Positions 8,041 through 16,193 of a stretch of 64,000 bases of DNA are shown one piece after another. Each line of letters begins with the position of its first letter. Position 1 is the stretch's first letter. Origin of the DNA: Bog-756 sp963734435 (lineage in GTDB: Bacteria; Actinomycetota; Acidimicrobiia; Acidimicrobiales; RAAP-2); assembly GCA_963734435.1 (NCBI GenBank), contig CAVTHA010000015.1:310001-374000 (forward strand). The letters run 5' to 3'. The position numbers were made by a program, and so were the translations under genes. The notes below the pieces were generated by a model. The model made no database searches. It was not told the DNA's origin and was given only the letters and a program-made list of their open reading frames with translations.

Positions 8041-9183
8041 GTGGACCTACGCCTCACCGACGATCAACAGCTGCTTCACCAGACGACCCGCAAGTTCCTC
8101 GAAAGCACATGTCCGCTCGAGACCGTTCGGCGACTGGCCGACGCCCAGGTTGCCGGGTACGAGCGTGAGTGGTGGAAGACCGGCACCACGCTCGGTTGGA
8201 CTTCGCTCCTGGTGTCGGAAGAGGACGGCGGGGGGAGTGTCTCGGGACACGGCCTCCTCGACCTGGTACTGGTGGCCGAGGAGATGGGCCGGATGGTCTC
8301 GCCCGGCCCGCTCGTGCCGGTCAACGTGGTGGCCCAGGCACTGTCACGGTCCGGGACGGACGAGCAGCGCAGCCAGGTGCTCCCCGGTCTGCTGGACGGG
8401 GCCAGCACCGCCGCGTGGTGCTGGGGGGCGCCGGCCGCCGGCATCGACACCGGCGGCGCCATCCAGGTCACGCCCACTACGGATGGCTTCGTCCTGGCCG
8501 GAGCCAGCGGGCCGACCGAGGGAGGAGCCGAGGCCGATGTCCAGCTGGTGAGCGTGACCACCGCCGAGGGCCTGACCCAGGTGTTGGTGCCGTCGAACCA
8601 TCCGGGGGTGAGCGTCGAGAAGATGCACAGCCTCGATCTGGTGCGGCGGTACGCCAAGGTCTCATTCGACCATGTGGAAGTGGCGAGGGAGATGGTGCTC
8701 GGCGAGGTGGGTGGCGCGGGTCCTGACGTCGAGCATCAGCTGCAGACGGCGGTGGCGCTCCAGTGCGCGGAGATGGCCGGGGCGGTCGACCGGGTGTTCG
8801 AGTTCACGGTGGAGTACGCCACGGACCGCTACTCGTTCGGACGGCCGCTCGTCTCTTACCAGGCGTTGAAGCACCGGTTCGCCGACCTCAAGCTGTGGCT
8901 CGAGGCCTGTCTGGCCACGGCTGGAGCCGCGGCCCACAGCGTCGATTCCGGATCGAAGAGCGCGGCTGAGCTGATCAGCGTGGCCAAGTCCTACATCGCG
9001 GAGCGCGGGCCGGCCGTCCTGCAGGATTGCGTGCAGCTCCATGGTGGGATCGGTGTCACCTGGGACCACGACCTCCACCTCTATCTCCGGCGATTGATGG
9101 TCGATGCCACCCAGCTGGGCACGCCCCGTGAACATCGTGGACGGGTGGCGGTGGCCACGGGAATGGGAGTGCTCGAGCCATGA
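8041..9183 (+). CDS. acyl-CoA dehydrogenase, first subunit of a pair
   Basis: 380 aa with a GTG start 7 bp after the P450 stop. The N-terminal helical domain (LRLTDDQQLLHQTTRKFLE) is followed by a middle beta-barrel lacking the strong SEPxxGSD flavin motif, then a C-terminal helical domain with DRYSFGRPLVSYQALKHRFAD and VQLHGGIGVTWDHDLHLYLRR. It oxidises acyl-CoA to enoyl-CoA with FAD. Heteromeric alpha2beta2 acyl-CoA dehydrogenases encoded by adjacent genes are known from actinobacterial steroid side-chain degradation. The ATGA overlap with the next gene, and the weak middle-domain motif here, fit that arrangement. Confidence 0.88.
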   Translation: MDLRLTDDQQLLHQTTRKFLESTCPLETVRRLADAQVAGYEREWWKTGTTLGWTSLLVSEEDGGGSVSGHGLLDLVLVAEEMGRMVSPGPLVPVNVVAQALSRSGTDEQRSQVLPGLLDGASTAAWCWGAPAAGIDTGGAIQVTPTTDGFVLAGASGPTEGGAEADVQLVSVTTAEGLTQVLVPSNHPGVSVEKMHSLDLVRRYAKVSFDHVEVAREMVLGEVGGAGPDVEHQLQTAVALQCAEMAGAVDRVFEFTVEYATDRYSFGRPLVSYQALKHRFADLKLWLEACLATAGAAAHSVDSGSKSAAELISVAKSYIAERGPAVLQDCVQLHGGIGVTWDHDLHLYLRRLMVDATQLGTPREHRGRVAVATGMGVLEP

Positions 9184-10448
9184 GCCGACCCGAGGGATGG
9201 ACTGTCGCCGAGGGCGACAGCATGAGCGAGGACGTCGAGTCGTTCCGTCTGCGGGCCCGGGCCTGGTTGTCCGAGCACCTGCCGCGGCTGCCCGCCGGCT
9301 ACACCAATGCCATGTTGAACCGGGAGGACGAGACCGGGGAGCGGGCCCGCCGCCTCCAGCGGACCCTGTTCGACGGCGGATTCGCCGGCATCTGCTTCCC
9401 GGCCGAGTACGACGGCCAGGGCCTGTCCCGTGCCCACCAGCGTGCGTTCACCCAGGAGTCGCTCGAGTACCAGATGCCGACCTCGTTCAACGTGCCCACG
9501 CTCACCATCCTGGCGGCCACCCTGCTCGACTTCGGCACCGAGGAGCAGAAGCGTCGTCACATCCCGGCCATCCTGCGAGGTGACGAGCTCTGGGTCCAGT
9601 TCCTCTCCGAGCCCAGCGGCGGTTCGGACTTGGCGGGGTTGGTCACCCGGGCGACCCGGGACGGTGAGCTCTTCGTCCTCAACGGGTCGAAGATCTGGAG
9701 CACCGGTGCGTTCCGTGCCGACTATGCCATGTGTCTGGCGCGCACCGACTGGCACGCCCCTAAGCACCGCGGGCTCACCATGTTCATCATGAAGATCCAC
9801 CAACCCGGCGTCGAGGTGCAGCAGATCACCATGGTCAACCGGACCGCCGAGTTCTGCCAGGAGTTCTTCGACGACGTGCCCATCCCCGCCTCCGACGTGG
9901 TCGGCGAAGTCAACGACGGCTGGACAGTGGCCTCGCGACTCTTGTTCCACGAACGCGACGCGGTGGGCGGGGGCTCTCCCTTCGCCAGTGGCGTGGCGGT
10001 CGTGGCCGCCGGGCACGGCGGCCAGCGCTCGGAACTGCTCGAGCTGGCCACCGAGACCGGCCAGCTCGGTGACGCCGGAGTCCGGCAGTTGGTGGCGGAG
10101 GACCGGGTCAACCAACGGGTGCTGGGACAGCTGGCCCGACGGATCGCCACCGGCATCCGGACCGGAGCGTTCCCGCCGCCGGCGGGGGCCATCCCCCGAC
10201 TGCTCGCCGCCACCAACACCGAACGCAACTTCGACATCGCCGTCGAGATCCTCGGCTCTGAGATCGGCGCATGGAGCCACGACAACGCCTTCAACTGGGG
10301 GGAGGGCTATCTCACCCGTCAGGGAGGCAGTCTCGGCGGGGGCAGCACGGAGATGGCCCGCAACATCATCAGTGAGCGGGTGCTGGGCATGCCGAGGGAG
10401 TACGCCGCCGACCGGGACCGGCCCTTCGACGAGGTGCGGCACAACTAG
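9180..10448 (+). CDS. acyl-CoA dehydrogenase, second subunit of a pair
   Basis: 422 aa, starting inside the stop of the previous gene (ATGA). It carries the canonical FAD-binding segment VQFLSEPSGGSDLAGLVT near residue 140. Near the C-terminus it has GGSLGGGSTEMARNIISERV, the FAD-ADP and dimer-contact region. A WSHDNAFNWGEGYL segment occupies the place where active-site loops lie. An FPAEYDGQG segment is typical of the large-subunit type. Together with the preceding gene it probably forms a heteromeric dehydrogenase for a branched or polycyclic acyl-CoA. I cannot place the catalytic Glu from sequence alone. Confidence 0.9.
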   Translation: MSRPEGWTVAEGDSMSEDVESFRLRARAWLSEHLPRLPAGYTNAMLNREDETGERARRLQRTLFDGGFAGICFPAEYDGQGLSRAHQRAFTQESLEYQMPTSFNVPTLTILAATLLDFGTEEQKRRHIPAILRGDELWVQFLSEPSGGSDLAGLVTRATRDGELFVLNGSKIWSTGAFRADYAMCLARTDWHAPKHRGLTMFIMKIHQPGVEVQQITMVNRTAEFCQEFFDDVPIPASDVVGEVNDGWTVASRLLFHERDAVGGGSPFASGVAVVAAGHGGQRSELLELATETGQLGDAGVRQLVAEDRVNQRVLGQLARRIATGIRTGAFPPPAGAIPRLLAATNTERNFDIAVEILGSEIGAWSHDNAFNWGEGYLTRQGGSLGGGSTEMARNIISERVLGMPREYAADRDRPFDEVRHN

Positions 10449-10515
10449 GGCCGGCCGGGCACCCGTCGACCACACCGACGTTCGGGCCAGTGGTCTGGTG
10501 TGCCAGAGTGCGGGC

Positions 10516-11301
10516 GTGACGGCGACGGACATCCCCGCATGGTCCGAGGATCTGGCCTTTGCCCACCGCTTGGCCGAGGTAGCCAGCCGTGTCTCGCTGG
10601 ACCATTTCGGATCGTCCCGGAATTGGGTCAAGGCCGACGGCACGCCCGTGGGCGAAGCTGACCTGGCGGTGGACCGAGTGCTCTGCGAGCTGATCCGAAC
10701 AGCCTGTCCAGACGATGCCATCCTGAGCGAGGAGTCGGCTCCCGTCGGAGCAAGTGCTCGGCGATGGATCCTCGATCCCATTGACGGGACCGTGTTCTTC
10801 CTGGCCGGCGAAGACAGCTGGGGTACGCACATCGCTCTCGAGGACCACGGGGAGGTGGTCCTCGGTCTGGTCACGAGGCCTGTGCTGTCCGAGATCTGGT
10901 GGGCTTGCCGGGGAACCGGAGCCTGGATGGGGAAGGTGCAGAACGGTCAGGTGCGGGACCGGCGCCGGCTCGGTGTGTCAGGCGTCGATCGGCTCTCAGA
11001 AAGCCGAGTGACCGTCTGGTCGTTCGAGCCGCCCTCCGAATTGGTGGCGCGGCTACAGGCCGGCGCCAGGTGGTGCGAGCCCAGCACCAGCTGCCTGTTC
11101 GATCTGCTCCGGGGCGACATCGAAGGAGTCTGTGCGAGAGGCGGCGGTCCCTGGGACCATGCACCGGCCGCGGTACTCGTCGAGGAAGCAGGTGGTCGAT
11201 TCGCCGATCCAGCTGGAGGGCGACGTCTGGACCTCGGGGGTGCGGTCTACACGAACGGGAGGATCCACGACGAACTGGCTGTCTTGATGAGCGGGTGCTG
11301 A
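10516..11301 (+). CDS. inositol monophosphatase family phosphatase (HisN-like)
   Basis: 261 aa with a GTG start. It is a magnesium- and lithium-type phosphomonoesterase, with the metal-ligand Glu motif LSEESAP around residue 74, the core WILDPIDGTVFFLAGEDSW (DPIDGT box) and the C-terminal metal site GPWDHAPAAVLVEEAGG. The DPIDGT..F..G...W.T.IAL pattern is close to histidinol-phosphatase HisN and to 3'-phosphoadenosine or inositol phosphatases, so the substrate is not assigned. A CAGAGT box 6 nt upstream could be a leaderless -10. It lies downstream of the dehydrogenase pair but 67 bp away, so membership of that operon is doubtful. A few residues after the DPIDGT box are unusual (TVFFLAG rather than TKNF). 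Confidence 0.82.
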   Translation: MTATDIPAWSEDLAFAHRLAEVASRVSLDHFGSSRNWVKADGTPVGEADLAVDRVLCELIRTACPDDAILSEESAPVGASARRWILDPIDGTVFFLAGEDSWGTHIALEDHGEVVLGLVTRPVLSEIWWACRGTGAWMGKVQNGQVRDRRRLGVSGVDRLSESRVTVWSFEPPSELVARLQAGARWCEPSTSCLFDLLRGDIEGVCARGGGPWDHAPAAVLVEEAGGRFADPAGGRRLDLGGAVYTNGRIHDELAVLMSGC

Positions 11302-11416
11302 TCGGCGTCAGCACCGACCCGTCACCTGGGAGAGCGCGACCGACTACCCGGGCATTCGTACCTCTCGTGCGCCGATGCCGGAAAGGGCGTCCCGCCTGTC
11401 CGTGACGCTCTGGGCC

Positions 11417-11429
11417 GGGCGGTTCGCCC
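11417..11429. terminator. candidate hairpin GGGCG-GTT-CGCCC between convergent genes
   Basis: A 5-bp GC stem with a 3-nt loop lies in the 155-bp gap between the phosphatase stop and the diguanylate cyclase stop. No T-tract is seen and the evidence is weak. The rest of this gap holds no feature I can support. Confidence 0.25.
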
Positions 11430-11456
11430 CAACCCGGCGGGAAGGCTTGCCGACCG

Positions 11457-12725
11457 TCAGCTGGAATGGGCGAAGACGCCGACTGCGGACGAGCCGGCCC
11501 GCTTGGCCCGATACATGGCCTGGTCGGCCTGAGCCACCAGCTCGTCGGCGTCGATGGCCTCGGCACACCAGGCGAGACCGATACTCGCCCGCAGCTCGAT
11601 GGATCCCGTCCCGAGTCTCAGCTCGTCGGTGAGAGCCCGCTGGACCCGGTCGGCGATCTCCAGTGCACCCCGTTCGCTGTCCACGCCGGGGCACACGACG
11701 AGGAACTCGTCACCGCCGAACCGACCCACCTGGTCGGCTTCCCGCACGGCCGCCCGCAAACGATCTGCGGCGAGCTCGAGCACGTAATCCCCCACAGTGT
11801 GGCCGAAGGCGTCGTTGACCTCCTTGAAGCGACACAGGTCGACGAAGATGACGCCGGTACCCAGGCCGTCGTGTCGCTGCTCGACGCCCAGGGACAGGGC
11901 GTCGAGGATGGCCGCCCGGTTGAGGCACGACGTGAGCTCGTCGGTGTTGGCACGCAGTTCGAGTTGGCGTCGCAGGTGTACCTGCTCGGTGACATCGGAG
12001 ACGCATCCGACGGCCCCAGTGACGTTGCCGGTGGCATCGGTCAAGGATCGCATGCTGAGCATGCAGACGTGCTCTTCTGAGGGCTCGTCGAAGAAGCGGA
12101 CGAAACGAAGCTCGATGTCGTCAGCCCCCTGGCCGGCCAGTACCCGGTCGACGGCCTGGGCCAGCACACGCTTGTCCTCGCCGTCGACCAGCGAGAACTC
12201 GGCATCGATGGTGGCCGACGCCTCGTGGCCGAGGATCGAGTGCAGTCGGTCGTTGGTGAACGTGATGTTCCTGCCTGCATCGATCTGGAACATGCCGATG
12301 GGCATGGCTTCCGACAGGCGGCTCAGGAGCTCCTCCCGACCTCTGAGCTCCTCGGCCAGACTGACCCCGTCGACGGTGACGCCTCGCATGGTGGTGACGA
12401 CGACGGGGGAGACCGGATCGTCCAACCGGCTCAGGTTGACACATTCGATCCACTTCCAGTCACCCTCCTGGGTCCGATAGCGGCCCTGCCAGGTGTGCGG
12501 CTCGCCCGGGGCCTCGATCATCTCGAACCAAGCGGCAATGGCACCGCCCTGATCGTCGGGATGGATGAATTCGGTCGATGGTCGACCGATCAATTGCTCG
12601 GCCGACCATCCGAGCACCTCGGTCATCTCCGGCCCGACGGAGATGATGACGGCGGCCTCGTCACGGGTGACGATGACTGACACCTCGTCGTCCGAATCCT
12701 CCGGCCGGACGTCCTCGCTGGCCAT
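11457..12725 (-). CDS. PAS-PAS-GGDEF diguanylate cyclase
   Basis: 422 aa, no membrane segments. The first PAS domain spans about residues 15-120 (VLGWSAEQLIGRPSTEFIHPDD; PAC part WKWIECVNLSRL). The second spans about 130-250. The GGDEF domain covers 260-420 with TDELTSCLNRAAIL, the catalytic GGDEF at 337-341 and an intact RxxD inhibitory site (R328-D331) five residues upstream. The protein should convert two GTP to cyclic di-GMP with product inhibition, controlled by an unknown cytosolic PAS ligand. It stands alone on the minus strand between a phosphatase and a hypothetical gene, and no partner phosphodiesterase is in the window. Confidence 0.95.
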   Translation of the reverse strand: MASEDVRPEDSDDEVSVIVTRDEAAVIISVGPEMTEVLGWSAEQLIGRPSTEFIHPDDQGGAIAAWFEMIEAPGEPHTWQGRYRTQEGDWKWIECVNLSRLDDPVSPVVVTTMRGVTVDGVSLAEELRGREELLSRLSEAMPIGMFQIDAGRNITFTNDRLHSILGHEASATIDAEFSLVDGEDKRVLAQAVDRVLAGQGADDIELRFVRFFDEPSEEHVCMLSMRSLTDATGNVTGAVGCVSDVTEQVHLRRQLELRANTDELTSCLNRAAILDALSLGVEQRHDGLGTGVIFVDLCRFKEVNDAFGHTVGDYVLELAADRLRAAVREADQVGRFGGDEFLVVCPGVDSERGALEIADRVQRALTDELRLGTGSIELRASIGLAWCAEAIDADELVAQADQAMYRAKRAGSSAVGVFAHSS

Positions 12726-12887
12726 TCATTCTCTATCGTGCCGTTCCGGCTGGAGCCTGAGCATTCCTTGAGAAGCAGGCACGGCCGCCCTCTTTCGGCC
12801 GCTCACCAGGAGGTCCGGGATGGGAGCGGCCATCGACCAGGTCGCCTGCGCTCGGCCCCGGCGTGAACAGGCCGACGTCGAGGACGG

Positions 12888-13400
12888 CTACTCCACCCCG
12901 GCGGACCTCCCGGGATCGCCGAGGGCAGCCCGCATCTTGGCCACCAGCGCCTCGAAGTTGGGATAAGGGTTGTCCCGTCCCATGGTGTCGACGGTGGGCT
13001 TCCACATCTCCCAACGCTCGACGAGCGTTCGACCCAGCATGAGCTCGATCAGGTGAAAGTCGAAGGCTCCCTGCTGCTCGAAGGCAGCCAGCTGCTCGAA
13101 GAAGTCGAGCTCGCGGTAGATGACGTACGCCTCCGGTGCGTTGGCGTCGCGGAATCGCCGGAACGCTTCGCTGAGCTCCCACTTGTCCGCGAACTGGTCC
13201 ACCAACCGCCGGGTCTCCACCAGGGCGTCCTCGTCCCAGCGACGGAAGAAGTCCGCAGCCATATGAGCTTGACGGGTCTTGCGTTCCTCACGTACCTGTT
13301 GACCGGCGAACAGTGCCGCACCGATAGCACCGAGAAGTCCGAGGGCGCCAACCGCGGTGGCGATGGCTGTGACTTGTTCGGCCCAATTCGGTTCCGCCAT
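12888..13400 (-). CDS. hypothetical membrane-anchored protein (DUF4760-like)
   Basis: 170 aa. One N-terminal membrane segment (AVGALGLLGAIGAALFAG, about residues 14-31) is followed by a charged linker (QQVREERKTRQ) and a soluble helical domain rich in Trp, Phe and Arg (AADFFRRWDEDALVETRRLV, DFFEQLAAFEQQGAFDF). This layout, with an N-terminal anchor and a ~120-aa helical domain, resembles DUF4760-type proteins of unknown function. A longer frame opens at 13463. I chose the ATG at 13400 because AAAGG lies 6-7 nt upstream and the extension is low-complexity. No functional context is clear; it is co-directional with the diguanylate cyclase, 162 bp away. Confidence 0.6.
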   Translation of the reverse strand: MAEPNWAEQVTAIATAVGALGLLGAIGAALFAGQQVREERKTRQAHMAADFFRRWDEDALVETRRLVDQFADKWELSEAFRRFRDANAPEAYVIYRELDFFEQLAAFEQQGAFDFHLIELMLGRTLVERWEMWKPTVDTMGRDNPYPNFEALVAKMRAALGDPGRSAGVE

Positions 13401-13529
13401 GTTGACCTTTGTCGATGGCCCAACGGCGAGGGTCGGCACACGCCGGCCCGAGCCCGACGACAAGAGAGACGCACTTTCGAAGACGGTCCTCCCTGCGCCG
13501 CTCGCTGACCGATCCGGTGTCGCCGTCTC

Positions 13530-14733
13530 TCAGGCGGCGGTGTCGAACCCCATCAGATGGTTGAGGTTTCCACCCATGATCTTCCTCACCGCGTCGTCGG
13601 GCAGGTTCGAAAGCTCGTCGACGAAGCTCAGCGGGTCAGCCAACCCTTCGGGGTGGGGATAGTCCGACCCGAACAGGACCCGGTCGGCGCCGAGGATGTC
13701 GACCAGCCCGATCGGGTCCTCCTCGTGGAAGGGGTGCACGTAGATGTTGCGCTTGAACACGTCGACAGGATCCTCGTCGAACGACTTGGGCGCGGCGTGG
13801 TATGCGGCCGCCAGATGTTCGAGGATGGGGCGCACCCAGTTGCTGCCGTTCTCGACGGGGGCGAAACGCAGGTCGGGGAACCGGCTGCACAGGCCGTGGC
13901 CGATCAGTGATGCGATCGTGTCCATGATCGGGCGACCCTGGTGGCCGACGATGGCCATGAAACCCGACCCGCCCTTGAACGGCGTCATCTCGCCGTGGCG
14001 ATTGCCCTCCCATTCATCGAAGTAACGCTGGTAGCCACTGTCGGAGGCGTGCATGCCGACAGGGATCGCCGCTTCGTCGACCATCTTCCAGAAGGGGTCG
14101 AACTCAGGGAGGGCGAAGGAACGCGGACCGAGGTAGCCGTACACCGGTGCCGGGCGGATCAGCACGATCCTGGCCCCGCGCTCCAGTACCCACTCGAGCT
14201 CCTCGATGGCCTTGTCCACGACGCCGAGGTTGATCACCGGCGTCGGGAAGATCCGGTTCTCGTAATTCGAAGGTCCAGTGCTCGTGCATCCACTGATTGA
14301 GGGCGTGGATGACGGCATGGACCGCATCGGGGTTGCCTCGTAGGCGCTCCTCGAGCAGGCTGGCCAAGGTCGGCCACATGAGCGCCCGATCGAGGCCCAG
14401 CTCATCCATCAGCTTGAGCCGGGGTTCGGGGGCCATGAAGGCCGGCAGCGACCGAATGGGCTTGCCCATGATCTCGCGACGAGATTTCCCATCGGGGTTC
14501 CCGACCTTGAAGTACTCCTCCTGGGCCCCCGGTGCCGCCACCACTTCGAAGGTGGGATTGGGGATGTAGTTGCTGATCAAACCGTTGACCGCGATCTTGG
14601 TGCGCCCGTCGACCTCGACGTAGCGGACGATCCCGTCGTACTCGCGGGGCAGGAACTTGGTGAACGCGTCAGTGGTCTCGTACATGTGGTTGTCGGCATC
14701 GAAGACCGGAAAATCCAACGCTCGGGGAGCCAT
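13530..14733 (-). CDS. amidohydrolase family protein (TIM-barrel metal hydrolase; one frameshift near 14268)
   Basis: Restored length is about 401 aa. The N-terminal FPVFDADNHMYE motif carries the first metal ligands. The C-terminal half holds VGMHASDSGYQRYFDEW, a conserved His (YVHPFHEEDP) and the terminal metal Asp motif VLFGSDYPHPEG. This is the amidohydrolase_2 (ACMS-decarboxylase-like) family, hydrolases or decarboxylases common in actinobacterial aromatic and terpenoid catabolism. Reading moves from ...MHEHWTF to NYENRIFPTPV at 14265-14270; deleting one G restores the frame. The start was set at 14733 because AGAAAGG lies 7 nt upstream. It shares family with the protein at 44509. Confidence 0.8.
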
Positions 14734-14920
14734 CGCCACGCCTTTCTCTCTCCGCTGCACCCCCGGTTCCGAACAGCCAAGCGGCGGTGGCGCAGCGGTG
14801 TTCCCGGCAGCTTCACGGAACCTGGACCCAATGCTAGCAGCGCGGCCGGACCGGGCGGAAATGGCATTTTCGGGCCTGTGGCCTGGGCGAAGGCGGCCGC
14901 CCCGGTGCCGTCCATTTCAG

Positions 14921-14926
14921 TATGCT
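14921..14926 (+). promoter_or_regulatory. candidate -10 box (TATGCT) for the ferredoxin at 14933
   Basis: TATGCT ends 6 nt before the GTG start, with no Shine-Dalgarno motif, so a leaderless transcript is likely. Confidence 0.5.
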
Positions 14927-14932
14927 CGTCCC

Positions 14933-15125
14933 GTGCGAGTGGTTGTCGACTGGGGTCGGTGTGAGTCCAACGCGCTGTGCATGGCGGCCGCCCCCGAGGT
15001 GTTCGAGGTCCGCGACGACGATCAGCTCTACGTGCTCGACGAGGAGCCCGGCGAGGAGCTCCGGTCCAAGGTGGAGCGAGGCTGTGCGTTCGTGCCCGAA
15101 GGTGGCACTCAGCATCGTCGAGTGA
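14933..15125 (+). CDS. small ferredoxin (P450-type; one frameshift near 15076)
   Basis: About 63 aa after correction. The first cluster motif is C10-xx-N13-xx-C16 (GRCESNALC), so the usual second cysteine is Asn. The last ligand lies in SCPKVALSIVE at the C-terminus, which is in a different frame from the N-terminal 50 residues. Removing one base in GTGGAGCGAGG (about 15070-15080) joins them. These single-cluster [3Fe-4S]-type ferredoxins deliver electrons to bacterial P450s. A TATGCT box 6 nt upstream supports the GTG start. No P450 is adjacent; those at 6.8, 39.5 and 45.9 kb are candidates. Confidence 0.8.
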
Positions 15126-15275
15126 GCCCGGGGGTCGGCGCCCGCCCGCCCAGGCCGGCGGGCTCAGCGAACCAGCGCCGGGGCGCGGCCGCCGCCAGTA
15201 CCTGCTGACGGCGGGAGAAGTCCTGTCGCGACGCGGTACCGTGGCCGCGGTGGACGGAGAAGAGGAGACCCGGAG

Positions 15276-16193
15276 ATGAGCGAGTACAAGTTCGTCACGT
15301 ACGAGGAGCTGGACGGTGGCGAGGTGGTGCGGATCCTGCTCAACCGTCCAGAGACGCGGAACGCCCAGAGCCGGGGCCTGCTCGTCGACCTCGACGACGC
15401 ATTCACTCGGGCCGAGGAGGACGACAAGGTGCGGGTGGTGATCCTCGGCGGGGTCGGACCGCTGTTCTCCTCGGGCCACGACATGGGCTCCAAGGAGGCC
15501 CGAGCCGAGCGCCAACCGGGCCCCGACCAGCACCGCACGACCACCATCAACGGTGCCACCCGCAAGGGCACCGAGTCCCTCATGCTCCAGGAGTGGCACT
15601 ACTACTTCCAGAACACCCTGCGGTGGCGGAACCTCCGCAAGATCACCGTGGCCCAGGTGCACGGCACGGTGTACTCGGCCGGGCTGATGCTCATGTGGGC
15701 CTGCGACCTGATCGTGGCCGCCGACGATGTGCTCTTTGCCGACGTGGTGGGCACCCGCCTGGGCATGTGTGGAATGGAGTACTTCGGCCACCCGTGGGAA
15801 TTCGGGCCCCGTCGCACCAAGGAGCTCATGCTGACCGGCGATGCCCTCGACGTGCACGAGGCGCACCGTCTCGGGATGGTCTCCAAGGTGTTCCCGGCCG
15901 ACCAGCTCAGCGAGCGGACGCTCGACTACGCCCGCCGCATCGCCCGGGTCCCGACCATGACGGCGCTGATGATCAAGGAATCGGTGAATCAGACCGTCGA
16001 CAACATGGGCTTTTACAACTCGCTCCAGTCTTGCTTCACCCTGCACGAGCTGAACCACTCGCACTGGGCCGGGATCCATGACAGCAAGTACCCGGTGGCC
16101 GAGCCGGAGGACGGCATCCCGAGCTGGCGCGAGGCGCCCCCGGTCCGGCTGGCCGTCCCCGACGAGGTGGAGGGTCCCGTCCCGGCCTCGTGA
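15276..16193 (+). CDS. enoyl-CoA hydratase/isomerase family protein
   Basis: 305 aa, somewhat longer than the 260-aa norm because of an insertion after the first oxyanion segment (SSGHDMGSKEARAERQPGPD, about residues 65-85). Crotonase features are RILLNRPETRNAQS at the N-terminus, LFSSGHDMGSK, and VHGTVYSAGLMLMWACDLIVA for the second oxyanion region. A ribosome-binding site (GGAGACCCGGAG) precedes the ATG. Its stop overlaps the start of the downstream acyl-CoA ligase, so the two are translationally coupled. It would hydrate or isomerise an enoyl-CoA made from the ligase product. The catalytic Glu pair of classical hydratases is not clearly preserved, so isomerase, hydrolase or lyase activity is possible. 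Confidence 0.88.
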   Translation: MSEYKFVTYEELDGGEVVRILLNRPETRNAQSRGLLVDLDDAFTRAEEDDKVRVVILGGVGPLFSSGHDMGSKEARAERQPGPDQHRTTTINGATRKGTESLMLQEWHYYFQNTLRWRNLRKITVAQVHGTVYSAGLMLMWACDLIVAADDVLFADVVGTRLGMCGMEYFGHPWEFGPRRTKELMLTGDALDVHEAHRLGMVSKVFPADQLSERTLDYARRIARVPTMTALMIKESVNQTVDNMGFYNSLQSCFTLHELNHSHWAGIHDSKYPVAEPEDGIPSWREAPPVRLAVPDEVEGPVPAS

